Shown here: positions 51,744 to 61,351 of the stretch, piece by piece
How positions within the stretch are numbered: position 1 is the first letter of the stretch
How the letters are laid out: each line of letters opens with the position of its first letter
Source: Korobacter sp963703075
GTDB taxonomy: Bacteria; Acidobacteriota; Terriglobia; Terriglobales; Acidobacteriaceae
Reading direction: 5' to 3'
Assembly (NCBI GenBank): GCA_963703075.1
Contig: OY969786.1
Span: 2,542,001-2,606,000 of the forward strand
Length of the DNA: 64,000 bases
Position numbers and translations under genes: made by a program
Notes under the pieces: generated by a model
What the model was told of the DNA's origin: nothing
What the model saw: only the letters and a program-made list of their open reading frames with translations
Database searches by the model: none

Positions 51744-54700
51744 GTGGACCCTTTTGTAGATCAGTTGAAACGCCTTTGTGCCGCGCATCCCACACGAACC
51801 AAGTGGGTATGGGTTCCTACCCATGGGATTGGACGTACTCTCGGAGAACGCATTGCACGGGAAAATACGAACTGGCTGAACTTACGCTTCGTTACTCCGC
51901 TCGATATTGCGCTTGTGATGGGGGCTCCTTTTCTTGTCGAACGTGGGATCTCGCCTTCTGAGGAGGGTCTGGGGCCAGCCCTGATGATGCGTCTGCTACT
52001 CAATCTGCCGACACAGGATGGCTATTTCCGTCCGCTAGCGGATCATCCCACCATGGCACAGGCCTTGTGGTCGACCGTCAACGAGCTGCGTTCCGCGCGA
52101 ATAGGTCCGGAGACTCTCAATAACGAAGGGTTTTCTTCAGCAGCAAAGCATGTTGAGCTGCATGCCTTGCTCGCCGCCTACGAGCAATTCCTCACCGACA
52201 ACAAGCGCGGTGATCTGGCGACCATCTACGAAGAAGCGCTGAAACACCCTGAGTGGTGTCCTATAAAAAACGCAGATTGCTGGACAGAACTCCCCGACGC
52301 ATTCTGGACGCGGTTGCAACGAGCCCTCATTGATGTCACACCTGGGGAACGAATTGCGCCTTTGGCGTTTCAAATACCGGGCGTCACCATCCCTCGACGT
52401 CTAAGCTCGCAAAACATAAAGCGACTAGACCCCAAAATGGAAACTAATGAACTCGCCTTTTTGATGGATCCCTCCTCTGGATCGGGAGATATCCCCGGAG
52501 AGGAGCGTGTCTCCCTTTTCCACGCCGGCGGCCACGAGGCTGAAATCGAAGAAGTCTTCCGACGCGCGCTCGCAACCCATGCGTCGCTCGATCAAATCGA
52601 GATTGCTTGTGCCTCTGACGCCCATGTCGCATTGATTTGGGAGAAGGCGCTTCGTCACGATTGGCCAGTTACGCTCGGACCCGGCATTCCGGCAACCCTC
52701 ACACGCCCAGGAAGAGCACTGATCGGATTCTGCGAGTGGCTTGAGACAGATTTTTCTGCCGGCCATTTCCGTCGCCTTCTCCAGTCGGGAGATCTGGCGA
52801 TCAAAGACGAGAGCCTCGGGTTTACCGCCGGACAAGCGTCTCGGATCTTAGGGCGCTCGAATGCTGGGTGGGGACGAGCGACCTACGATCTCGCGTTGGG
52901 ACAGTTGCAAAGGAGTTATGAATCTCGTGCCGCCGATCCTGATGCATCTGATGATGGTCGCCTAGATGCTAAACAGAAAGGGGAAAGTACGTCGAAGATA
53001 CGTAGCTGGATTTCGGGCCTAGTGACATCTATCCCTGAACCCGCGGCCGATGGCACCATTCCGCTCCAAGCGATCGTGGCCGTGGTTCTCGCGTTTCTTG
53101 AACACACCGCCGCCCGGAGCAGCGCACTCGACCAAAAGGCTTGCTCAGCGTTGCGAGACCACATCGCGGAACTCAGCGCCCTCGGCGCATTCTCGTGTTC
53201 TTTGATGCAAGCGATACGCTTCATCTATGAGCGGGTGCAGTCGCTCAGTGTCGCGTCAGAACGAGCACGCCCCGGTCATCTTTATGTATGTCGTCTTGCA
53301 CAAGCGGGCTATGCGGGACGAAAGCACCTCTTCGTCGTGGGCCTCGAAGAAGGACGGGTTTTCTCATCATCCACGGAAGATCCAGTGCTCCTCGACGAGG
53401 AACGCACCGCCATCTCCTCGGATCTACGCCTATCCGCGGACAGGGTGGACGAAGCAGTCTATTCCTTCCTGACACGGCTTGCTGCATCATCGTCTGCCGT
53501 AACGTTCAGCTACTCGTGTCGCGATACGCGAGAATATCGGGAGACTTATGCTTCTTGGATCATGCTGCAAGCTCTTCGATTGAAGAGGAGGGATTCCACT
53601 CTCAACTATCGCGACCTTAAAAAGGAGTTGGGAGAGCCGAAATCGGCAGTGCCGGAAAATCGGCAAAATTCCACTTCCCTCGACGACTGGTGGCTGCGCA
53701 GTGTTGCAGGGAGTGGAACAGAGGGGGTTCACGAGGTTCGTGCTGCCTTCCCTTCGATCGCTAAGGGGCAAGATGCGGAAACCCTTCGGCAGAGTCTGGC
53801 ATTTACTGCCTTCGACGGGTATGTTCCTGATGCCGGAGCTGTCCTCGATCCTTGTGCTCCGGAGTCGGTCTATTCGGTCACGGAACTCGAGGGCACTGCG
53901 GAGTGTCCGTTTCGGTTTTTCCTCAAGCGCGGGTTGGGGATTCGGCCAGTCGACGAGCACGAACGCGCTAACGATATATGGCTAGACCCTTTAATGCGCG
54001 GTTCACTCCTGCACGATCTTTACGCCACGTTTCTCCGTCGGATTCGTGACGAAAGCCGGCGTCCCACAAAAGCAGATGCGAAGTGGCTGATTGCACAGGC
54101 GCGAGCACGGCTGCAAACCCTTAATAAGGAAATGCCGGCGCCCTCCGCAGAGATTTTCGAGAGAGAGTCGGCCGACCTCGTGGCCGATGTCGAACTTTTT
54201 GTTGAGGCTGAGACTAGCAATACTCGAACTACACCCCTCGGTTTCGAGGTGTCCTTCGGAAGGCCATTGGAAAAGAGCGATTCCGAACCGTTGGCCCGCC
54301 CGGGACCAGTCGCCATCGAATTAGGGAATGGAATTACCTTTCGGATTGCTGGTCGTATCGACCGCATTGATCAGGTTGGGCCATCCAAGTTCGAGATTAT
54401 TGATTACAAGACTGGCGGATACTGGGAAGACAAATGGAAAGGGACGTTCGATCGCGGGCGCCGCCTCCAGCATGCCTTATATGGTCTGGCCGCTGTAGAA
54501 CTGCTCAAGGCTCGTCACAAGAACCCGGTCGTTGTGGACGGGGTCTACTACTTTTCCAGTCACAAAGGAGGACAGAGGCGCTTGGCTATCCTGGCACCAG
54601 CGAAGGACGCGATCGCCTCCGTCCTCGGAGATCTGCGAGATTTGATCCTTGCGGGACAGTTTCTCCGAACCAGCGATGCCGGCGACTGTCGGTTCTGCGA

Positions 54701-54800
54701 TTATGTGGCCGCTTGTGGTGGGAAAGTGAACGAGCAAGCCAAAACAAAACTGGCGGAAGATGCGCTGGAGACATCGCGGAGACTGCATCGTCATGTCTGA
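51744..54800 (+). CDS. AddB-like / PD-(D/E)XK nuclease family protein with iron-sulfur cysteines
   Basis: This protein of about 1,018 residues has an AddB-like, inactivated-helicase body (LEIACASDAHVALIWEKALRHDWPVTLG; GHLYVCRLAQAGYAGRKHLFVVGLEEGRVF) and a C-terminal RecB-type nuclease (FEIIDYKTGG with D887 and K889). Four cysteines, about C721 (AECPF) and C982, C985, C991 (CRFCDYVAAC), match the iron-sulfur staple of AddB. No Walker A is seen. I chose the GTG at 51744 because GGAG lies seven bases upstream; a TTG at 51696 is the alternative. It overlaps the AddA-like gene by eight bases. Together they should process DNA ends, either for repair or for destroying foreign DNA. Confidence 0.85.
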   Translation: MDPFVDQLKRLCAAHPTRTKWVWVPTHGIGRTLGERIARENTNWLNLRFVTPLDIALVMGAPFLVERGISPSEEGLGPALMMRLLLNLPTQDGYFRPLADHPTMAQALWSTVNELRSARIGPETLNNEGFSSAAKHVELHALLAAYEQFLTDNKRGDLATIYEEALKHPEWCPIKNADCWTELPDAFWTRLQRALIDVTPGERIAPLAFQIPGVTIPRRLSSQNIKRLDPKMETNELAFLMDPSSGSGDIPGEERVSLFHAGGHEAEIEEVFRRALATHASLDQIEIACASDAHVALIWEKALRHDWPVTLGPGIPATLTRPGRALIGFCEWLETDFSAGHFRRLLQSGDLAIKDESLGFTAGQASRILGRSNAGWGRATYDLALGQLQRSYESRAADPDASDDGRLDAKQKGESTSKIRSWISGLVTSIPEPAADGTIPLQAIVAVVLAFLEHTAARSSALDQKACSALRDHIAELSALGAFSCSLMQAIRFIYERVQSLSVASERARPGHLYVCRLAQAGYAGRKHLFVVGLEEGRVFSSSTEDPVLLDEERTAISSDLRLSADRVDEAVYSFLTRLAASSSAVTFSYSCRDTREYRETYASWIMLQALRLKRRDSTLNYRDLKKELGEPKSAVPENRQNSTSLDDWWLRSVAGSGTEGVHEVRAAFPSIAKGQDAETLRQSLAFTAFDGYVPDAGAVLDPCAPESVYSVTELEGTAECPFRFFLKRGLGIRPVDEHERANDIWLDPLMRGSLLHDLYATFLRRIRDESRRPTKADAKWLIAQARARLQTLNKEMPAPSAEIFERESADLVADVELFVEAETSNTRTTPLGFEVSFGRPLEKSDSEPLARPGPVAIELGNGITFRIAGRIDRIDQVGPSKFEIIDYKTGGYWEDKWKGTFDRGRRLQHALYGLAAVELLKARHKNPVVVDGVYYFSSHKGGQRRLAILAPAKDAIASVLGDLRDLILAGQFLRTSDAGDCRFCDYVAACGGKVNEQAKTKLAEDALETSRRLHRHV

Positions 54801-57800
54801 TTCACGTGCTCTTGATCAAATATCGCGTCAGTCGATCCGTGAGGAGCTAACAACCAATATCCTCGTCGAGGCCGGTGCGGGGTCAGGCAAGACTCAGATG
54901 CTGGCTGAGCGCATGGCTGCAGGCGTTGCAGCCGGAGTTTACAAAGTTGAGCACATGGTGGCAGTCACCTTCACCCGCAAGGCCGCTTCCGAGTTGCGTG
55001 GACGATTTCATCTCGCACTCGAAGCCCAGTTGGGTCAGTTTCAGCGCCAAAAGCCACAATCGAAGACCGTTGCCACGAAAGATGCCGAGCGAATTCGACT
55101 AGCGTTGTCCAACCTGGAGCGTTTCTTCGCCGGTACAATTCACTCGTTTTGCGCACGTCTGTTGCGCGAGCGGCCCGTCGAATCCGGAGTTTCTCCCGGA
55201 TTTACCGAACTCGACGAGGCTCAGGATCTAGAGCTTCGCCAGAGAACATGGCGAGAGTTTATCTCGAACGCCCGCTCGGCAGGCGATCCGGACATGCTCG
55301 CACTCCTCGATGCCAGCATACGCCCGAAGGATCTCGATTTCGCGTTCGCGACCTTCTGTGCGAACGAAGATGTTCATTTTCCTCCCGGCGATGCCACTTG
55401 CCCTGATGCCAAAGCAGCCCTCCGACGCATCGAGGCGTTTTGGAAGGAACTGCAAAAACATTTTCCTGGCAAAGTCGATCCCGCCACCACTTGTCGGATC
55501 CAGAAAGCAGCAAGGGAGTTTGAGGGGCGATTACGGGTTTCTCGACACCGTCTCGATCGTCCTTCAATCATCGCTTCCCTTCTCGATTTATGGAATTGCG
55601 AATCAACGATCGTACAAAAATGGTGGGCAGATTCCACCCCCGAGAAGAAACGCTTAAGTAAAGTCGTCCAACAGCTGCATGCCGACTTTCATGCGGCGGT
55701 GGTCGATCCTTATCTGAAGCAGTGGCGGCAGTACATCTATCGGTTATCCGTCACGCTGTTGAGCCGAGCGCGGTGCTTTACCTCCGAGGAGAGGAGGCGC
55801 CTTAATTCGCTCAACTATGGCGACCTACTCAACCTGACTGCCAAGGTATTGCGGGAGAACCAAGCGGTACGAGAAGCGCTTCAGCAGAAGTTCCAATTCA
55901 TTTTGGTCGATGAGTTCCAAGACACCGATCCAGTACAGGCTGAGATCGTCTTCTGGCTGGCAGCGGCGGAAACGAATTCGTCTAGCGGAGAGCGACCTTC
56001 ACAACGGGACTGGAAAACTCTGTCCTTGCGGCCGGGCGCTCTGTTCGTAGTCGGCGACCCGAAGCAATCGATCTACCGCTTTCGTCGGGCGGATATCGAT
56101 ATCTACAATACGGTTCGCCGCCGTTTGAGCGACCCTCAGGTCGGTAAGGTCGTGCCTCTTACCCTGAACTATCGTTCCGTTCTTCGGTTGTGCAATTGGG
56201 CCAACGAGGTTTTTCAGACACGTTTTCCTGCCACGCCTACGGTGTACGCTCCGCGCTTCACATCCCTAGACGCGCATAACCACGACAAGCAGGCGGGAGG
56301 AGTCTTCACCCTCACCCACAACTGTGAACCATCAGATCTGCCGACGACGGACGCGCAAAAGATCGCGACCTATATACGATCCGAGGTCAACGCGGGTCGG
56401 CGACGATTCAACGATTTCTTGATTCTGACCCGCAAGAAGACTGATCGCATCGCTCCCTACGCAGATGCGCTGAAGCTGCTGAATATCCCCCTCGAGGTGA
56501 GTGGCGCCGGTGCGTTTGGTGATTCCGGGGAAGTCTCTGTGCTGATCACTTTATTGCGGGCATTGTCTGACCCCCAGGATGCTTTATCCCTGGTCGCCGT
56601 TCTGCGGGGGCCATTATTCGGGATCAGTGATCAAGAGCTATTCGCATTCAAGCAAGCTGGCGGTTGGTTCAGCCTGTTTCAAGGACAGGGCGACGAGAGT
56701 GCAAGGAGTCCGGCCTCTCCGACCGCCGCAGCCTTAGCGGCGCTCAACCGCTACTACCGCTGGACGCGAGTTCTCCCCGCCGCAGCCGCGCTCGACCGCA
56801 TTTTGGAAGATACGGGCTATCTGGCATTGTCTGCCACTACCTCGGGAGGGGTCGCAGCCGGCGACGTTCTGCATGCCGTCGATCGAGTTCGCCAAGTGAT
56901 GGAGCGGGGAGGAAGTCTCGCGGACGCAGCTGAAGCCTTGGAAGCCGATCGTGAAGCGAACAATGAGATTGAATCGCTTCCTCTTGAGCCCGGTCGCCCC
57001 GATGTCGTCCGCCTGATGAACCTGCACAAAGCCAAAGGACTAGAGGCCGAGGTGGTCTTTCTGGCGGACCCGGCGGGAGGGGTGAGGCTACGTGCCGATG
57101 TCCACATTGAGCGCGCTGAGCGCGAGACCGTGGGGTGGCTGAAAATCGTCCGCCGCAATGAGGGATCTTATGTGGAGACGCTGCTCGGGGAGCATCCGGA
57201 CTGGGCGGCATGGGAGGCGGCGGAAAAACCCTACCTCGAAGCGGAAGAGGATCGCCTGTTGTACGTGGCAGCGACCCGCGCCCGACAGATGCTGGTCATC
57301 AGCCGTTCCGTTCAGAAGCTTCGTTCTCCGGCTTGGGGAGCGCTCAACGACTTTCTCTCGCAGGCAGTCGAACTCCCGGTTCCCATGGCGGCGGCTGCCT
57401 CACCCGTCTCTCCTCTTGACTGCGGCAAGTCTCTGCTGGCCGAGGTCGTCGACCAGCAGAAAGTGGCGCATGGACGGGCGCGAGCTCCGTCCTGGGCGGT
57501 CAAAGCAGCTACGGCGGAAGCGCGGCACATTGCGCGGATGGTTCGTTCCGCGGCGGTGGCAGAGGATGACCCAACGAAAGTCGTCTCGTCCGATACCCCC
57601 TCGCATCGTGCCGATGCCGGGGTAGCTTGGGGAACGCTGATCCATGGCCTGCTGGAGCATGCCATGCGGCAAAGGGATGTCTCGCCTGAAGACCTACGAC
57701 GCCTGGGAATGTGGTTGACGGTCGACGAACCGCAGTTGCGGTCGGTGCTCGATCAAGCGGTCGAGACGGTGCTTGCAGTAGCGAAGGCGCCGTTCTGGAT

Positions 57801-58047
57801 AGAAGCCAAGCGATCCGTAAGCTCGGTGGAAACACCATTCGCCTTTGCCGACGATGCGAACACCATCGTTATGGGAGTGATTGACCTGCTATTCGGAGCA
57901 GGCAAAAGCTGGCGGATCATCGACTACAAGACTGGGGCCGCCTCCCCAGAGCTGGCGCTCGCCTATCAAGAGCAGCTGAAAATCTATGAGCAGGCTTTGG
58001 CCAAGGTGGGATTGCAGCACGTTACGAGTTCCATCCAGCCGCTCTGA
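54793..58047 (+). CDS. AddA-like UvrD/RecB helicase-nuclease
   Basis: This protein of about 1,084 residues has all superfamily 1A motifs: Walker A GAGSGKT (28-34), VTFTRKAASELRGR, DEFQDTDPVQ, GDPKQSIYRFRRAD, LNYRS, MNLHKAKGLEAEVVFL and LLYVAATRARQMLVIS. The C-terminus carries a RecB-type nuclease (WGTLIHGLLEHAM, VMGVIDLLFG, RIIDYKTG near residue 1043). The protein ends soon after, slightly shorter than many AddA homologues. Its ATG overlaps the stop of the AddB-like gene. An AddAB complex normally unwinds and trims double-strand ends; here the island setting makes a defence use possible. Confidence 0.92.
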   Translation: MSDSRALDQISRQSIREELTTNILVEAGAGSGKTQMLAERMAAGVAAGVYKVEHMVAVTFTRKAASELRGRFHLALEAQLGQFQRQKPQSKTVATKDAERIRLALSNLERFFAGTIHSFCARLLRERPVESGVSPGFTELDEAQDLELRQRTWREFISNARSAGDPDMLALLDASIRPKDLDFAFATFCANEDVHFPPGDATCPDAKAALRRIEAFWKELQKHFPGKVDPATTCRIQKAAREFEGRLRVSRHRLDRPSIIASLLDLWNCESTIVQKWWADSTPEKKRLSKVVQQLHADFHAAVVDPYLKQWRQYIYRLSVTLLSRARCFTSEERRRLNSLNYGDLLNLTAKVLRENQAVREALQQKFQFILVDEFQDTDPVQAEIVFWLAAAETNSSSGERPSQRDWKTLSLRPGALFVVGDPKQSIYRFRRADIDIYNTVRRRLSDPQVGKVVPLTLNYRSVLRLCNWANEVFQTRFPATPTVYAPRFTSLDAHNHDKQAGGVFTLTHNCEPSDLPTTDAQKIATYIRSEVNAGRRRFNDFLILTRKKTDRIAPYADALKLLNIPLEVSGAGAFGDSGEVSVLITLLRALSDPQDALSLVAVLRGPLFGISDQELFAFKQAGGWFSLFQGQGDESARSPASPTAAALAALNRYYRWTRVLPAAAALDRILEDTGYLALSATTSGGVAAGDVLHAVDRVRQVMERGGSLADAAEALEADREANNEIESLPLEPGRPDVVRLMNLHKAKGLEAEVVFLADPAGGVRLRADVHIERAERETVGWLKIVRRNEGSYVETLLGEHPDWAAWEAAEKPYLEAEEDRLLYVAATRARQMLVISRSVQKLRSPAWGALNDFLSQAVELPVPMAAAASPVSPLDCGKSLLAEVVDQQKVAHGRARAPSWAVKAATAEARHIARMVRSAAVAEDDPTKVVSSDTPSHRADAGVAWGTLIHGLLEHAMRQRDVSPEDLRRLGMWLTVDEPQLRSVLDQAVETVLAVAKAPFWIEAKRSVSSVETPFAFADDANTIVMGVIDLLFGAGKSWRIIDYKTGAASPELALAYQEQLKIYEQALAKVGLQHVTSSIQPL

Positions 58048-58150
58048 AGCGTCGCAGATCGGTGGAGCGAGTGCGCCTCCGCTGTGAAGCTGCACAAATT
58101 TAGCACACCGGGTGTGGCACCTGCCTATCGCGGAGCATTTTGCGAGGGTC

Positions 58151-58228
58151 CGACTGACAGCTTGTCAGTCGTACCCGCCCCTACAAATCACCCATCCGCG
58201 CTTGATCCGTCGCGGTTTCTCCGCGACG
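58151..58228. promoter_or_regulatory. Two inverted repeats in the gap before the McrBC genes
   Basis: CGACTGACA and TGTCAGTCG (58151-58171, three-base centre) form a perfect 9-bp inverted repeat. CGTCGCGG and CCGCGACG (58208-58228, five-base loop) form a second 8-bp stem. They lie in the 270-base gap between the AddA-like stop and the McrB-like start. Neither has a T tract, so the first may be an operator; either could be a weak terminator. The rest of the gap shows no gene. Confidence 0.4.
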
Positions 58229-58317
58229 CGGCGTCCCGGAGAGCAATCTCGCCGTCAAGGCAACACCGACGAGGCCACATCCACTCTAGATAGCAGGTAC
58301 ATGGAGGCGAGTGAAGG

Positions 58318-59718
58318 ATGGGCAGCTATATAGTGCGAAGTCGCGATATCGCAGAGACGATCAAGCGCCTCGACGATATAGCCCGTCGCCAAGGAGGGCA
58401 AGTGCCAATCTACGAGCGAGATATTGTTCCGCTTTTAGGGCGACCCGAGAATCGACGAATCCAGTACTTCTATTATTGCGACAATCGCGAAGGCATCACC
58501 GTCCGGGTCTACGACGGGCAGTTTGGCGAACGCAATCCGACTTTGCGCTACCGCGAACGTCCCGTGCTCTATCGAGCGGAGGAACTCGGCACAGAGGACG
58601 GTCCCGCTAAACGGGAAATGCTACGCGCATGGGACGGCTACGAAAAAGCTCCGCGGGACGTGAACACTAACAACACAGAAGCCGCGGAGCGGTACTTCGG
58701 TTCGCGCAACGGAGATGATGTGCAAGACCACCCTTTCGATATAACTTCACCTTCGTTCGAAGATTCTCTTCCTGAGCGTTATCGCTCGCTCTGGAAGTCG
58801 ACCTACTTGGGAGGGCAGTTCTTCAGTCGCTTTGAGGAGATTCTCAACACGCACCGGCAATTGATCCTGGAGGGGCCTCCCGGCTCGGGCAAGACATGGG
58901 TAGCACGCGAGTTCGCGAAATGGTGGACAGATCCTCAATCCGATGCCGAACCCGGGTCGAGGTGGGACATCGTGCAACTCCACGAGTCGTATGGCTATGA
59001 GGACTTTTTCCAGGGCATCCGCCCCATTCTTCTCAATTCCGAGGGCAAAGAGATCTCTCCGGGAGACACGACAACTCCGGTTGACAAGCTTGTCTATGGC
59101 TATGCTGAAGGGATTTTCCGTCGTTTATGTAAAGACGCGGAATCCAACCCGAAAGCTCGCTTCGTGCTCATCATCGACGAGATCAATAGGGGTAAAACGA
59201 GCCGCATCTTCGGCGAACTTCTGTATCTTCTGGAATATCGCCAAGAATGCATGACACTGGCTTCGGGTGAGCGTTTCAGCGTGCCTAAGAACGTTTATCT
59301 GATCGGAACGATGAATACCGCGGATCGATCGATTGCGTTGGTTGACTACGCCCTACGACGGCGTTTTCGTTTTCTCGCGCTAAAACCGTATCAAGATGAG
59401 CGCGCACCCGTGCTTGGATCTTGGCTAGCCGACCGCAACGTCCGCAACCGCGATGACATCGTTCGTTGGTTTTGCGCTCTCAACCGGAAAGTCTGTGAAA
59501 TTAACGAGCACTTGGTAGTGGGGCATAGCTACTTCATGTTGGCGTCCCTGGACTCACCTGATGTGAAGGACTTTCCCCGCGACTCGCTGATCCAAGTCTG
59601 GAACGAGGCAATCATCCCGCTGCTGGGAGAATACCTCCCCGGCAAACCGTACACCGAACTCGTCCGCGATTATGGCCTCGATACTATTCAGGGCGACGCT
59701 CATGCCGACTCAAACTGA
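58318..59718 (+). CDS. McrB-like AAA+ GTPase of a McrBC restriction system
   Basis: This 466-residue protein has a variable N-terminal recognition-type domain (~1-160) and an McrB AAA+ motor: Walker A GPPGSGKTW, SYGYEDFFQGIRP, Walker B FVLIIDEINRGKTSRIFGEL, and the family signature IGTMNTADRSIALVDYALRRRFRF, with VGHSYFM near the end. McrB binds modified DNA through its N-terminal domain and hydrolyses GTP to translocate; this N-terminal domain is not recognisable as a known type. The stop lies inside the McrC gene (17-base overlap). A GGAGG lies about 11 bases before the ATG. Confidence 0.92.
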   Translation: MGSYIVRSRDIAETIKRLDDIARRQGGQVPIYERDIVPLLGRPENRRIQYFYYCDNREGITVRVYDGQFGERNPTLRYRERPVLYRAEELGTEDGPAKREMLRAWDGYEKAPRDVNTNNTEAAERYFGSRNGDDVQDHPFDITSPSFEDSLPERYRSLWKSTYLGGQFFSRFEEILNTHRQLILEGPPGSGKTWVAREFAKWWTDPQSDAEPGSRWDIVQLHESYGYEDFFQGIRPILLNSEGKEISPGDTTTPVDKLVYGYAEGIFRRLCKDAESNPKARFVLIIDEINRGKTSRIFGELLYLLEYRQECMTLASGERFSVPKNVYLIGTMNTADRSIALVDYALRRRFRFLALKPYQDERAPVLGSWLADRNVRNRDDIVRWFCALNRKVCEINEHLVVGHSYFMLASLDSPDVKDFPRDSLIQVWNEAIIPLLGEYLPGKPYTELVRDYGLDTIQGDAHADSN

Positions 59719-60982
59719 GACCCTGGAGTTTCAGGAAGAGGTTAGGGACCAGCAGGTTGCGCTGACGTTGGATGAGGCCGCGGAGCTCCGCTGCAGAGGT
59801 CTCGACACGACTGCCGTCGGCGTGGATGACGCGAGTGGCCAGATTCTCCACAAAGTGTGGCCTAATCATCACGTGGGATACTTTCGACTGCGCAGCGGCC
59901 GCCTGGTGCTAATCCAACCTAAGGTTCCGATCGCCAACGTCTTCTCCCTGCTCGCTCTTGCGTACAAGTTCTACGAGAACGCTTCCCCCTTTCTGGATAC
60001 AACGGTTCCCTACTCCACGGCTTCTGACCGCCCACTTCAGGCGCTTGTCGAACATTTCGCCGCGCTCGTTGAAAATCTTCTTCGTGAAGGACTGTTGCGA
60101 AGATACATCGAGCGGGAAGAAAATATCGCCACGGTACGCGGCAGGTTAGTGTTTCAGGAAAACATCCGACAGAACCTCGTTCGTGGCGACCGGCTGTTCT
60201 GTAGATTCTCAGTATCAGATGTTGATGTGTTGGAAAACAGACTTGTCCTTTGGACTCTCCTGACGCTTCAGAGGTCGACCCAATGGCCTGAGTCGCTACG
60301 GCAGAGACTTCAGGGTTTAATTCTGCACTTCGGCGGAGTTACCCCTACACCTTTCTCCGCTCGTAACATTCCCCGGCTACTCTACGATCGCTTAAACGAA
60401 CGCTATAGTGACGTCCATCGTTGGTGCCGCTTCTTCCTTGAGCAGATCACACTCGTAAATGCGACTGGCAAAGTTGAGTTTTTTGGATTTTGTCTCAACA
60501 TGTTTGAACTTTTTGAACGCTTTGTGTTCAGCGTGTTCGAACAATGGAGTCGCAAATGCGTAGGCGTGCATGTACGAAAGGAGAGATTTCCCTTGGATCG
60601 GGAACGACGGGTCGGCATTAACCCGGACGTCATCATCCGTAGTCGGTCGGCCACGGTTGTGGCTGATGCCAAGTACAAGGTCACGAGGGACGACTTCGGC
60701 AGGCACCCAGACGTCTACCAGCTCGTGGCGTATTCCACCGTTCTCGGTCTGGTCGGAGCCGAAAGTCGTCCGCAAGCATTCCTGGTTTATCCGGCGAGCG
60801 AGCGCCGTGCAGCATTGGAAACTGATCTGCATGTCGTTACATCAGCTCTGCATCAGAGCCAACTCACCTTACGAACGTTATGGCTTGATCTGTCTGCAGA
60901 TCGCGTTGTGGAGCAGTCTCTTTGCGTCACTGAGGCCGCTTTAGCAGGTGTTTTCGGCAACTCTCCCGGAACGCGGCAGTAG
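59702..60982 (+). CDS. McrC-like nuclease subunit
   Basis: This 426-residue protein matches McrC: an N-terminal beta-rich domain, central VENLLREGLLRRYIEREENIATVRGRLVFQENIRQN and the coil DVLENRLVLWTLLTL, and a C-terminal PD-(D/E)XK nuclease (INPDVIIRSRSATVVADAKYK). McrC binds the McrB ring and cuts DNA between modified sites. I use the ATG at 59702, where homology begins, rather than 59672. With the McrB-like gene it forms a complete type IV restriction pair. Confidence 0.92.
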   Translation: MPTQTETLEFQEEVRDQQVALTLDEAAELRCRGLDTTAVGVDDASGQILHKVWPNHHVGYFRLRSGRLVLIQPKVPIANVFSLLALAYKFYENASPFLDTTVPYSTASDRPLQALVEHFAALVENLLREGLLRRYIEREENIATVRGRLVFQENIRQNLVRGDRLFCRFSVSDVDVLENRLVLWTLLTLQRSTQWPESLRQRLQGLILHFGGVTPTPFSARNIPRLLYDRLNERYSDVHRWCRFFLEQITLVNATGKVEFFGFCLNMFELFERFVFSVFEQWSRKCVGVHVRKERFPLDRERRVGINPDVIIRSRSATVVADAKYKVTRDDFGRHPDVYQLVAYSTVLGLVGAESRPQAFLVYPASERRAALETDLHVVTSALHQSQLTLRTLWLDLSADRVVEQSLCVTEAALAGVFGNSPGTRQ

Positions 60983-61331
60983 ACCGTCTCTCGCCAACTA
61001 CAACTCCTATCTGCGGCATATCCCACCGACCGACCATCAGAGGGTGATCACTGGAAAATCCTTCGGAATTCCTTGCCACCAGACTCGCACCCGGAGAGTA
61101 GAAGGATCGCCGCCAGAAATTATGCGGTTCGCGATCGCCCAAACCAGAGTGAGTGCCTTCACACTGCGGTTGAAGGTTGCTCTTTCCTGCGCACGGGATT
61201 ACGATCTTTGTCTCTCTAGTCTCGATAAGGATACATGCCAAAGAGTCGACCTAAACGGCCTCGCCTGAGATTAGCGAGCCGGCTATGCAAGCACATTGCG
61301 GCACAGCAAGGAGATTGGCGACAGGAACTTG
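60983..61331. other. Gap between McrC and the CBS-HEPN gene
   Basis: This 349-base stretch shows no convincing long gene. Its last ~100 bases contain a small frame with a ribosome-binding site (61235), listed separately. The remainder looks non-coding or decayed. Confidence 0.4.
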
Positions 61332-61351
61332 ATGGCACAGAAGGACTCTGA
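61235..61351 (+). CDS. Possible small leader peptide or HNH-protein N-terminal remnant
   Basis: A 38-residue frame starts at an ATG preceded by AAGG four bases upstream and ends 20 bases inside the CBS-HEPN gene. It begins MPKSRPKRPRLRLA and later has GDWRQELDG, faintly like the start of some HNH endonucleases (PRLRLDP and RDGWRCQ), without cysteines. It could be a leader coupling translation of the next gene, a gene remnant or chance. Confidence 0.25.
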   Translation: MPKSRPKRPRLRLASRLCKHIAAQQGDWRQELDGTEGL

